From the NCBI GenBank assembly GCA_033439255.1, contig CM065887.1, forward strand, positions 1,550,001 through 1,614,000: a stretch of DNA of 64,000 bases. Reading direction: 5' to 3'. Below are positions 48,861-58,813 of the stretch, piece after piece. This DNA comes from Hericium rajendrae. Lineage: Eukaryota; Basidiomycota; Agaricomycetes; Russulales; Hericiaceae. How positions within the stretch are numbered: position 1 is the stretch's first letter; each line of letters begins with the position of its first letter. The notes beneath the pieces were generated by a model. The model did not search any database, was not told the origin of the DNA, and saw only the letters and a list, made by a program, of their open reading frames with translations. A program made the position numbers and the translations under genes.

Positions 48861-50580
48861 TTCTGCCGAATATCCGGTCACTTTTCATTGCAACTAGCCG
48901 AAATGAAATCGTGCTCACCTGGACATGCAGGAAACGTGTGTTTTGACATCAGGTTTCCAAGATTCGATGGCCCGCACCGAGCGGTGACCGCTCCGTGAAG
49001 CAAAGTCTTCGGAGTGAACGTGGACGGGAACCATCGATTCTCAGGTCTGACGGCACTGATTTCCGGGTCTCTGCATTCCTTCAAATCCCGACGGCGCGTT
49101 GTGGTACATTAGTTTGTGTTCAAGTTGATCAAGCATCTTGTACACTTATCCAGACTCGCAGACTGGCGGATGCCCAAATCCGAATTTCGAGGGCCCGCGG
49201 CCGGCAGGAAGGGCCCTGGGGACGGCAAAATTTCGCGATTGACTCGACGGGGTGACGGCGGCGGGATGAATGTATCGTAGGTGAAGACATGTTGCTGGGG
49301 CTTGGTGAGTACGCAATCATCCTCAGCAGAGCCGAGACTTACCCGTCGCATTAGCCCTTGCCTCCGGCCGTCTGTCGTAGGTCACGATGCCCATCCAGCG
49401 ATCGACCTGGCGCTGTTGTTCGACGTTGGCCTCGGTGAGTATGGCGCCTCGCTCCGCGTTCTGTCCACTTGCGACGCGATTTTGTTGCGTCGCGCGTGGA
49501 GACTTCCGTTCGCATGTAAACTTGCTTGGGACGCAAGGGCGTCATCGTCAAGTACCTACGCATGACCCGACAGGTGGATGATGCGTCTCTTCGCATTCTT
49601 GTCACATTTTCACGCAGCTCGTTCTGCCGCCTCCTGCCTCCAAACCACCTCCGTGCTGTCCTTCCCGGTCCCTTCGGACGTTCAAAATCCAAGGGCGGCG
49701 CGTGCTTTGGGCCGCCTTTGGAAAATCGGCATGGTGAGATCAGTGGTATGACGAGCGGCAGCGCGGATTCGAGTCAAGTACGAAAGAGTAAAACAAGGGC
49801 ATGACAATGCGCATTCAATTGAGCTTATGCAGTCTATGCAGTGAATCCTTTATACATGGGGATAAAGCAGACTGCTCATGCTATTTTCATAACTGAGCGA
49901 AAAGACGCTTAAGATGCATTAAAACAACGTACGTTCCTCCTTGTCCTCCAATGCTGGCCTGGATCAACACCAATGATGAGCATGGCGACTTGCGGCTATG
50001 GTCATGTACACGCACCACCCCTCTCTCTCTCCGCGCTGAGTACAGACCATGTCTCGATCCGTCGTCCCATCCCCGCCCTCTTCCTCCAACAGTTCACGAG
50101 GTCCCATCATGAATAACGCCACGTACCCATGCTACATCTCCCAGCAAGTTGCGGATGGACTGTTTGATCTACGAGTGCGCCAAGTTTTGATGTAACCTAG
50201 GACAGCCGTAGCGCTTCACGGGGGCCATATGCATGTCAGGCATAGGAGAGATCGCGCAGTACCCACATGCTGAAGAACTTGAATGCATGCCGGCAGCAAA
50301 TTATCGGTCGTCATGTTTTCCCACGACCCTTCTTCACAATGAAGATAACTTAGGGCCCGGGCCTTATCGATGCGGCCCGGCCTCTTGAGCCTTTCCAGAG
50401 CCGGCGCCCCGTAAACTGTCTTACAGCTAAGTGAGTAGTCGTAGATACGGCTGCACGAAGGCAGGTAAGCACTTACTTGAATTATTTTATAGATACTTCC
50501 TGCGGTCCAAACATGTTTAATCACATCAGTTCAACACGACGGACGCCGCCAGAAGCATTCCCCTAGGAATGCATCCGCAA
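48861..50580. other. Intergenic, repeat remnants
   Basis: A reverse copy of CTTGACGATGACGCC lies at 49538-49552, in an exon-like stretch (GVIVKYLRMTRQ) near other possible exon pieces (VGHDAHPAIDLALLFDV at about 49380-49430). No complete gene could be built. Confidence 0.35.
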
Positions 50581-50587
50581 CATCTGC

Positions 50588-50594
50588 TATATAA
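50588..50594 (+). promoter_or_regulatory. TATA box now cut off from its gene
   Basis: CTGCTATATAAGTTGG lies 47 bp left of the LTR element. Joining the flanks at the target duplication places it about 165 bp from the ATG at 53137, a normal distance, so it probably served that gene. Confidence 0.5.
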
Positions 50595-50634
50595 GTTGGA
50601 TTGTGAGTCGTTGTCTCAACCATCCGCTTACCGC

Positions 50635-50776
50635 TGGAGAGGCCAAGGGCTATAGCTATGCCCAGTGATGGTATGCGATGATGAAGGCTAGCTACACATG
50701 AGGAACCTCGCTATGGACGATGCTGACTAAGCTCGGCTAGTGGCCTCCTCTCGTGCTCCCCAGACCCACTGTCCCA
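50635..50776 (-). repeat. LTR, left copy
   Basis: 142 bp, TGGAGAGG...GTCCCA on the plus strand, identical to the right copy. Confidence 0.85.
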
Positions 50777-50823
50777 TGTGCCCCCCTCGAAAATGGCGAC
50801 GTCCTCGTCGCCTCGGAAGAACC

Positions 50824-52566
50824 TCACCCAGAACCAGAACGAACCCAACCCAAACCCTGAAGAACACGACCCAGCTCACACAAACGTGGGTCTGCATCCC
50901 AATCGAGAGGAGCTACGTGTGGCACCACGTGCGTCGGAGCTGGCAATGATTGGATGGTGACTGATGGTCGACCTGTGCGTAGACCGGATGGATGGCACCG
51001 TGTGATGATCGGAAGAGGCGGAGGTGGTGGTGGTGGCTGTGAACGAGTACGGCATGCAGGACGTGTGCGAGATCGACGTGCACGACGCTGGAGGGACTCG
51101 AATGGTGGCCGTGAGGAAGGACTACGCAATACTGAAAAATCCCGAGTCGGTGATAAGGCGAGCGGGGTGACATTATTGACAGGAAGGGACGCGACGTCGT
51201 CTGCCCATGAGAATGAATGGAAAGTCGTATGTGCTGTTGAAGGGTCATTAATAGGAGTCGTAAAAGAGGCGTGTGACGTCGGAATATCGTCGAGTGAAGG
51301 GGTATGTGGGGCACATGCGATTGCGGGCATCAACAGGCATGAATCGGCATGAATCGTGTCATTGACGAGCATTTGGGAGGCGGAGTCGATGCGGGTGGGC
51401 GGGATGGCGTCGTCCGTCTGAACGACGGCGACAGCGATGCTGCGCGCCGGAGATGCGGGCGGCGGGATGCGCGGGTCGACATGCGAGCAAGGTGAACGGG
51501 GCAGGGTATCAGCCTGCACGGCTGCATCGACGCGTGGAGTCAAGAGGCGTGGGCTGGCAGGAGTGGCCAGCGGGGGCGTGGGGTCGTCCGATTGCGTGCC
51601 TACGTCGGTACGAACGGGTGTGGGAGGAGGGCTTACCTCCGAATACCCGTCATCGAGCCCCGTCTCATACCCCTCGTGCCATCCCTGCTGGTATGCTGCT
51701 TTCCACTCCTCGTCTTGCGGCTGGAGCTTCGCCGCTCGTCGTTCCAACCGCCGGCCGTCTTCCATGATCTGCGCGAGGAGATCTGGATGGATCTCCTCTC
51801 GGGTCGTCGCCAGACGCGGAGGTGGGTCGTGCGCGCGCATCGCGGGCGCGGGGCTCGTGAGGCTGCCGGATGCGACGGGGAGTTCGGCACACTCGTCGTC
51901 GAACGCGTGCGTGGGTGTCGTGACGAGAAAGGCCAGTGGGCCTGCAGCGTGTACGCAGGCTGCTAGCGTGGCCATGGCAACGGTGGAGGGCGTGGACAGC
52001 GCCGGGAACGGCGTGGGTTGCGTGGGCTGTGACGGAGAGGCGGCGGCTGGCTCATGCTGGGTGTCTGCGGTCGTGGTTGGTGCGGGTCGGGGTTCGCGTT
52101 CGCGTGTCGCGGCACACGCGTTCGGTGTGTGTCCGTCGTGCGTGTGGTGTGGATCAGGGGTGGTGGTTGCGAGCACGTCTGGCGTGTTGTCAACGCGGGA
52201 CGGGGAGGTGGGCACGGCTAACGCAGATGGGGCGGCGTGGCGTGCGGGACACGCGTACGACGCGTGGCCGTCGTGCGTCTGCGTTGCGTCTTCAACGGTG
52301 GATGCGGGCTTGGCGTCGGCAGCGGGAGCTGTTGGCTCGCGAACGTGCGAGGGTGCGGGGAATTGCGCGGGACGCGCGGCTGCTGCGGGCGCTGTCGGGC
52401 TCTCACGTGGTTGCTGTGGTGTGCGCACGGGGAGTTCGCCGACGTCGGGTGCGGCGGCGTGCGTGTCGAGCGAATGCGGGGGGCTCGGAGTAGCTGCTGG
52501 TAGCGTTGTAGTTGCTGCTGCTGCTGCTCTCCAAGCAGCTTTCGCGGCGCGCTTGTTCTTGCCCAT
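50824..52566 (-). CDS. 580-aa internal ORF of the LTR element, unrecognised
   Basis: The frame is open from the LTR side. I took the ATG at 52566 (GKNKRAAKAAWRAAAAA), giving 580 aa. The protein is basic at the N-terminus, then alanine-, proline- and threonine-rich and probably disordered. At about residues 260-310 is a charged helix with spaced glycines (YQQGWHEGYETGLDDGYSE). Near the C-terminus come a tail SVLRSPSSRPPFESLQRRAR, an arginine-rich stretch, a run of prolines, and a final conserved-looking segment DWDADPRLCELGRVLQGLGW. No zinc knuckle or polymerase motif is visible, so it is not an ordinary gag or pol. It may be a gag-like packaging protein or captured host sequence. The open frame in a GC-rich element argues for recent selection. 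Confidence 0.5.
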   Translation of the reverse strand: MGKNKRAAKAAWRAAAAATTTLPAATPSPPHSLDTHAAAPDVGELPVRTPQQPRESPTAPAAAARPAQFPAPSHVREPTAPAADAKPASTVEDATQTHDGHASYACPARHAAPSALAVPTSPSRVDNTPDVLATTTPDPHHTHDGHTPNACAATREREPRPAPTTTADTQHEPAAASPSQPTQPTPFPALSTPSTVAMATLAACVHAAGPLAFLVTTPTHAFDDECAELPVASGSLTSPAPAMRAHDPPPRLATTREEIHPDLLAQIMEDGRRLERRAAKLQPQDEEWKAAYQQGWHEGYETGLDDGYSEVSPPPTPVRTDVGTQSDDPTPPLATPASPRLLTPRVDAAVQADTLPRSPCSHVDPRIPPPASPARSIAVAVVQTDDAIPPTRIDSASQMLVNDTIHADSCLLMPAIACAPHTPSLDDIPTSHASFTTPINDPSTAHTTFHSFSWADDVASLPVNNVTPLALSPTRDFSVLRSPSSRPPFESLQRRARRSRTRPACRTRSQPPPPPPPLPIITRCHPSGLRTGRPSVTIQSLPAPTHVVPHVAPLDWDADPRLCELGRVLQGLGWVRSGSG

Positions 52567-52875
52567 ATCGGGTAATCGTGCGGGGCTCGTGTTGTGGTGT
52601 AGAACGCGACAGTGGGGGCGTGAAAACGGTTCGCGGGTGCGGAAAATGGGCGCGCGGGACACGCGATGGGAGCTAGACACTAGAAAACGCAGGTAGGGGT
52701 CGCAGGACGCAGGAAAACGAGGAGAAATGGCACGCGATACGAGGCGCGTGAACGAAACACGAGGTGTGACGCGAGAGACGAAAACTGGCACGAAAAAAAG
52801 ACGAAAAAGCCAGAAAAAGACAGGACAGACTCGACTCGAAGCTGAAATGAGTCGAATCACACTCTCATCACCACA

Positions 52876-53017
52876 TGGAGAGGCCAAGGGCTATAGCTAT
52901 GCCCAGTGATGGTATGCGATGATGAAGGCTAGCTACACATGAGGAACCTCGCTATGGACGATGCTGACTAAGCTCGGCTAGTGGCCTCCTCTCGTGCTCC
53001 CCAGACCCACTGTCCCA
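52876..53017 (-). repeat. LTR, right copy
   Basis: 142 bp, identical to the left copy. It is the 5' LTR if transcription follows the internal ORF. Confidence 0.85.
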
Positions 53018-53136
53018 CCGCTTTATTCCTTCCTCCTCGCCCTCCCCCGACTCTTTCTCAGTCTTCTCTACCCTATCTCTCTCTCCTCCTATATCTCTTT
53101 CCCTATATCTTTCTCCATTTGCTGCACTGTCTTGAT

Positions 53137-54386
53137 ATGCCCAAAGTCGACAAGGAACCCTCGTCGAAGCAGCACCCCCCTCGATGCGGCATTCGATATG
53201 CCTCCCTTTCAGAGCTTATCACAGGCCGCGAAGCTGTGAGTTGAATTGATTATTCATCCGCTTTCCCTCGACGCCCTTCCTCCTCATCTGAACCTCCCCT
53301 TTCAACGCCGTTCAGTCGAAGTCTTTGCCTAAAGACCATAACGGCTTGACCTCGCACGATATGGCAGCGATACGTTTCTGGCAGTCACTTCCGCAGCCGA
53401 GATTCAAGTGGCTCACGCCCCCTGGTCCATATGCTTCTACGTCGGAGATCTCGGCCTGGGATCACGCGATGGAGTTGCAACAGAAGGTGCAGGAACCGTC
53501 AGCTGAGACAGATGCTGCATTTAAGGCGGCCGTCATTGCCGTCGACATCGCCGACGTGGTCCGAAGGAAGGTCTGCGTCGACTACGACAAGCCAGGAGCG
53601 TGCGACTCGGCCCATCCAGTGGACTGCGACCGCTGTAGACATCACTGCATGCAATCTGGGGATGACTGCTGCAGCGATGCCCATAGAGGGCATTCAGACG
53701 TGAGTTGGATCGTTACCTCGCTTTCTCTCAATGATCTCCCTCATGAAAGCTCATCTTCCACGGCCCTTCAGTCTACATCTCAAGAGGGACAGAGGTGGCC
53801 ATGGCCGGGGCCGCCATGGACAGGGCTGCTATGGGGCCACCGCCCCGATCCGGATACCGCCATGGAGGCTGCCTTGGCCTGGGACGTTGCGAAGGAGGCG
53901 CAGGACAAGTATCTCACTGCTTCGAAGAAGGCCGCGGCGGCACGCATAGACGCCGAACGTGCTGGAGAGATTGTCGATGAGATTCGCTTGGCGGAAGTCT
54001 GCGATGGGTACTACGAGCCAGGTGGCTGCGATTTTCAATTTCAACGAGGCCGGTCCTGCCACCGCTGCCGACATCACTGTGTTCAACATTTCGGCAATGG
54101 CACCTGCTCAAGCGAAGGCCATGGCAATCACGGCAAGCATTGCATTGTCTCTGACTATGCGCGGACCGACGAATCATCTTCCTCTGCCATTCCTCTTTTC
54201 CCATCGCGTCTTTCGCTTGCCACACATTCCGTCGCCTCTGACCACGCGCTGAGCAGCACATCATCTTCCTCCTCCTCTGTGTCATTGGCTTCGTGGCCGG
54301 ACGCACCCATCTTTTCCCCGGATGCTAAGACTTGGTCGGCTACGCCCACCACACCCGAGGACAGCCTCTTTTCCTATGGACCCTAA
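53137..54386 (+). CDS. Protein with duplicated Cys/His cluster, unrecognised
   Basis: Exons 53137-53235, 53316-53699 and 53772-54386 join in phase (total 365 aa). The second intron is in frame and could also be read through. Two homologous units are visible. The first has CVDYDKPGACDSAHPVDCDR and CRHHCMQSGDDCCSDAHRGH. The second has CDGYYEPGGCDFQFQRG, SCHRCRHHCVQHFGNGTCSS and EGHGNH. Each unit is preceded by an alanine-rich helix (AAVIAVDIADVV; ARIDAERAGEIVDE). The shared CRHHC core with flanking Cys and His suggests a zinc-binding fold, intracellular because there is no signal peptide. The tail is serine-rich. The LTR element lies 119 bp upstream, between this gene and its likely TATA box. 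Confidence 0.55.
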
Positions 54387-54843
54387 TCAGTGAAGCAATC
54401 TCCCTTTTTCTGCGATTCTTCAGACCCAGCATATGTCTCGTCTCAAATCTGACAAACTCTCTTCGCACAATCTACCTTTGTGTCATGGGTTTTCGATATC
54501 AGTCTATCTCATCTTGTGTAATCTACAATTCTCTACCCCGGCAGCAAATGATATATTGGAATCCCTGGAATTCAGTTTCTGTGTGCGTATATTTGTTCTA
54601 CAGGCGTTCTACATGCGGGTCATACTCGATGGGACTTCGTAAGAAAATCAACATATTTAAAACGTGCCATAGCGATCCGGGGGTACCTTGTAGGTAGATA
54701 CAAGAAAGGGAGAAGTCCACGTTTGTGCGAGCCAGCGTTATTTCCTAAAGTCCGGAGGGATGCACAGGGGATGCGCACGGCGTGATTTAGCTGTCGATAT
54801 CCATAGCCCTGTCTGCATCGCGAGTTGAGATCATTGTGCCAAT
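54387..54843. other. Convergent intergenic region
   Basis: 3' flanks of the genes on both sides; no gene seen. Confidence 0.4.
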
Positions 54844-57168
54844 TTACATCACAGACGGGATGTACAAACCGTTGGATCTCGACGCGGAGTTCTTCTCCCT
54901 GGGGGTGAGCATATTTGGATCCCAGATACCGGGCTCGCAGCCATCCTTGATTAGCTGTTCCTTGGTCCGGGCGTTCCTCCGAAGGATCATTTCGTCCAGA
55001 AAGAACTCATAACGGTCCGTACGCATCTCTCGAAGCATGGGTAGGTACCGTTTCAGCCACGCATTTGTCTGCTCTGCAATGGATGTGTTGAAAAACCATT
55101 TACCATCATCTGTCCTCAACTCCGGGTACTTGTATTGATTGCAGTGGTCCTGGCACCAATCATCCCCTGCGGCGTGCTTGCAGAAGAAATGGAAGATATC
55201 GACCGTCCAAGTGACGAAGTCGAATTCCTTCCAGTTTTTGACCATTCTCGAAATCTTACAGGCCGTGTCGTAGCAGGCGTGTTCTGGTCTAAGACGTGGG
55301 TCCGAATAAACACGGAGGAACATTTCCTTTAAGCCAGCCTGCCATCAGTACTGAATGTCCAGACTTCGAGTTCAAACGCTTACGATTACGCTCGAGGGCG
55401 ATTCGTGATTGAAGAAGGTCTCGCGGGCGAAGATCATCCCACACGACCCTAAAAACGTCTCCTCGCAAGCCGTTCTCTTTCGCGTGAACGAAGCCTTGAT
55501 CGTCGCCTTGATAGTCTTCTTCATCTTCTTCATCTTCGTCTGCTTCTTCTTCTTCTTCTTTCCATCCTCACCCTGGTCATCGTCCACCGGGACGTCCACT
55601 TCAAACGTCTCCTCATCCACTTCGGCTTCCGTTTCAGAGTTGGTATCTTCTTCAGGTACGTGCTGAGCTTGCCTCTCGGCGGCGGCTTTTCGATATGCAA
55701 GCCGGTCCTTCATCTTGCGCATTGTGGGATTCTCCTCTTCCCGTTTTGCTTCGATGTCCTTGTGTAATTTTTTGTCACATGTCTTGAAACCCGTTCTGGC
55801 AGGCTCATTGCATCCGACCACAACACATTTGAGGCGAGAATCGTGGTGTTGAGCACAGAATCGGTCTCGATTGTTGTCTAAAGGATTCTTGCACCAGGAT
55901 CCATCTTCTAACTGTTGCGAGCATCGATAGTGGCCAATGACCACGCCGTCGATGATGACCATAGACGTCTTGCCTATCGTCGGCTTCCGGTCAACAGGTA
56001 GCAAGAGTGGGAAGAGCTGAACGTACTCACTAGCAGGAATGCCTTTCTCTTTGTCCTCAGGGAAGAATCGGGTACAACGAGTACAATGGTGATGGCGCTC
56101 TGGTTGGCCAACCAGCGACATGTGAATATTACGGGCGCGGACAGCCTCGGAGTACCTGTCCTTCTGGTCGCCATCATCGGGCAGGACGAGTGTACGGTAC
56201 CGGCGAACGCAATCCTCGATCAGGGAAAGGACGGTGAAGGCGTCCCAGACATGATCCGTGCGTAAATCTGGAATAAACGGCCATACTGGATCCCACCCGT
56301 GTCCTCCGCTCAATGTCTCATTATATGTCTGTGCAAGACCACTCGCAGATGCCCTATCAAAGAAAAATCAACCTTGAGGGAGGTCCGGCACGAATTGAAA
56401 CTGGTGCAAGACGTACCATTGCCTCAGCATGGCCGAGATCCACATCTCAATCAGCCGCCGCTCAATAAAGTGATGCTCTGAGACCTGGATGTACAGCGGG
56501 ACCTCCCCACGGTAGTATGTGCGCTTTTTTCCCTTTACCATAAAATTATTATGGTAGTTGGTGTTGCAATCTGATCGCGCAGGTAAATTCCCCGCTGCAT
56601 CGAGCATTAAAAAAATATACTGACGTTCACAGTAGAGATGGATGCTCCACGCCGAGAGGGCTCCCTCCCCTAAGGTACTGATGACGACTTGTCGCTTCTC
56701 CGGCTTCTTTAGAACCTTGTTGAAATAGGCACAGTCAGGGGTGATGCAGCAGGAGTTGGGAGGATACAACGACTTGTACGCTGTATGAAATCGCGCTGTG
56801 TCAAGAAAACATGTAAAAACGCTGGACGAAACGGACGGACATAGTCTTTGCGGGGAGCCATGCCTGATGAAGAGGCTTTGTATTTCAGCCTCGGACGGCA
56901 TTCCATCATTCCACACATGATCCTTCAATAGAGGCCAATAGGCATGGACCTGTTCAAGGCTGAAATGGCAGCTATCCATGAGAAAATTGGAAACGCTGGG
57001 AGGGAGGGACTCAGGAGGGTCTTCAAGTCCCCACTTGGCGGGAAGAGTGAGTCCGATATGGTCCTTTATGGCGCAACAAAGCCTGTAAAATTTAAATATT
57101 CCAGGGAACTCGACGGGGTCAAATTCCAGACAGGCCGAGTCTTGCAGCGCTGCACTATCGAGACTCAT
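54844..57168 (-). CDS. CxC5/CxC6 KDZ-type transposase-related protein, 738 aa
   Basis: Belongs to the KDZ-related proteins carrying CxC5 and CxC6 cysteine clusters. Exons 57168-56417, 56353-55384 and 55338-54844 join in phase and give 738 aa. Exon 1 has the CxC5 region (CCITPDCAYFNKVLKK and a following CERQYIF). Exon 2 has HHHCTRCTRFFPEDKEKG, then the CxC6 cluster (HYRCSQQLEDGSWCKNPL, FCAQHHDSRLKCVVVGC, KTCDKKLHKDIE). A very lysine-rich acidic/basic insert (about 55640-55540) follows, probably nuclear-targeting. Exon 3 carries the RNase H-like part (YDTACKISRMVKNWKEF; WFFNTSIAEQTNAWL; FFLDEMILRRN). The start MSLDSAALQ is the first ATG in frame. No break was seen, so it may be active or domesticated; no terminal repeats were found. 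CCCGGGT repeats lie upstream. Confidence 0.8.
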
Positions 57169-57304
57169 TGTAGAAGTGGACGAAAGGGGATAAGTAGCAC
57201 GAGCCGCGATGCGGGTCGCATCTGAATGGTGCACCCGAACCTTACGAACTTTGCAAAAGCCAACCGGAACAAAGAATGACGTCGCCCTGTCAAGCCGGCC
57301 GGCG

Positions 57305-57460
57305 CGGGCGGTCTGTCTTATGGCGCCCGGGTCATATAAGCTGGGGCCCGGCTGACGCGTACGGCCCGCGGTCTCATTTCTTATGACCCGAGTGCCATCT
57401 CTTATGACCCGGGGTCCATCTATTATGGCCCGGGTTCCATCTCTGATGACCCGGGCGCCA
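57305..57460. repeat. CCCGGGT-type repeat cluster upstream of the CxC5 gene
   Basis: Four units of about 21-23 bp, TTATGACCCGGGGTCCATCT and variants, run from 57378 to 57455. A further GCGCCCGGGTCATATAAG lies at about 57323. Each unit centres on the palindrome CCCGGG or a near copy. Confidence 0.65.
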
Positions 57461-57720
57461 GCGTATTTCGTAGTGACCGTGAACGTGGGGGAACGAAGAC
57501 ATGGTTCTTGAACAAACTAAGGACATCATTTTACATAGGGTGTGACTGGTCTGTAACATAGAAAGACTATGGAAATGGGTCGAACGTAACAAAACAAACA
57601 ACAGCAGAAAGTAAGATGCAGTAGAGTAACAGGCTACAAATCAAGAGATACGAAACAATCTCGGCCACAACACGTCCAGACCAAAGGCAAGAGGGGAATA
57701 CCGCTGTATGTAGTTGGCCA

Positions 57721-58224
57721 TCAGGCATCGCGGGCCGCTATGAGCTTGTTCTGCCAGCTTAGTGCTAAGCTGTTGCTCCAACGGAAGTACCCGCAGAGCC
57801 GTGCTGGGCACTGATCGAGAGCCTCAGCACTGCGGCGGCCAGGTACGGCACTGGTAGGGACTTACGGATAGAGCCCACCTTCCGGCATTATTGCCGTTTC
57901 TAGTTTGGAAGCTCTTGCAAGGAGTCGTGCATCTCGGGCACGGAACGCCCTGAAGACTGCGGGGGGGCGGGTCCTCGCGATAGCGGTGCGCGGGCATGGC
58001 AGGCACTATGTATGGTTAAATGTCATGTCGCTTAGCCGCAGGCTCGGGAGGAAGAAGGTGGAGGGAAGATACTCACCGACATGGACGTGGACAGGAACTG
58101 GGCCTTGATGTGCTACTGTGAACAGTGGCTGCGATGCGGCGTGTTGCCATGGGGTGGTCGCTAGAAATTTAATGAGTGTGGGCCGGTATGAATAGCTGGA
58201 CCAAAGCGCACCTGCAATGGGCAT
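57721..58224 (-). CDS. GRF-like zinc finger protein, 108 aa, four exons
   Basis: Small protein with one GRF-type zinc finger, a fold that binds single-stranded DNA in other proteins. Exons 58224-58212, 58160-58077, 58005-57866 and 57810-57721 join in phase and give 108 aa. The finger is split by the last intron: PCPRCTTPCKSFQTRNGNNA, then GRWALSCPARLCGYFRWSNS. This gives Cys pairs, the N-x-GR turn and the C-x-xF-x-W ending typical of GRF fingers. A short helix (ALSWQNKLIAARD) ends the protein. A TATATAA word on the minus strand at about 58326-58333 lies 105 bp upstream. The finger could be the surviving part of a larger domain fusion. It sits between the CxC5 and JmjC genes, all on the minus strand. 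Confidence 0.65.
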
Positions 58225-58813
58225 CGTCGTACGTGTGAGAGCGGTGAAGGTGGAGGTGAAGGTACGCCAGTTGGAGGTAATTTAGAATGTCAAAAGGGAT
58301 GGGGGTATTGTGCATGTCCACCGGCCTTATATACAGGCAGCGACAGATGCATTCAATCCGGGAATGGCCCCTGCTGGCCCGTTTAAACCGACGGTGAGGA
58401 TTGGATAACCAATGAGAACCAAAAATTCCATCTGATCAGCTCCCGACGGTGCTGATCGGCCGCAGAGGTTGTTGACGTTTAGTGAGGTGAGCGAGCGACG
58501 CAAATAGTGATAGCTAGAATGCTCACTGATCGACAAATGCTACAAGAACGACATGAGTGAGAACCGACGATCTCATCTGATCAGCTTCCGACGGTGGTGA
58601 TCGGCCGCGGAGCTTGTTGACTTTAATGAGGTGAGGGCACGACGCACATAACGGAAACTTTAGTGATAGCTAGCATGTTCACTGATCGACAAATGATACA
58701 AGAAGGACATGATCATGCTGATATTCTACCTAATCTAGTTTGTTCTACCTAACATAGTTTGTCGGCGGTGAACGAACGTCGACATTAAAACGGCGCTGTC
58801 AGGGCCGTACCTG
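58225..58813. repeat. 145-bp direct duplication in intergenic DNA
   Basis: The segment 58414-58558 is repeated at 58559-58708 with moderate divergence. Shared words include GATCAGCTNCCGACGGTG and CACTGATCGACAAATG. No gene is present. Confidence 0.7.

Larger units (their letters stand above)
50635..53017 (-). mobile_element. Small non-autonomous LTR element (TRIM-like), whole-looking
   Basis: Two identical 142-bp direct repeats (50635-50776 and 52876-53017) begin TG and end CA and are flanked by CCGC on both sides (50631-50634 and 53018-53021), as a target duplication. In minus orientation a TGGTGATGAGAG primer-site-like word starts two bases inside the right LTR. A GAGGGGGG polypurine tract lies beside the left LTR. 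Total length is 2,383 bp. There is no reverse transcriptase, protease or integrase, so movement must depend on another element. Identical LTRs mean a young insertion. One long open frame fills the interior. The LTR family (Gypsy or Copia) cannot be told. Confidence 0.75.

Noticed and set aside
51437-52696. 419-codon plus-strand open frame inside the LTR element
   Set aside because: Antisense of the internal ORF in GC-rich DNA; Gly/Ala/Val-rich with no conserved segment.
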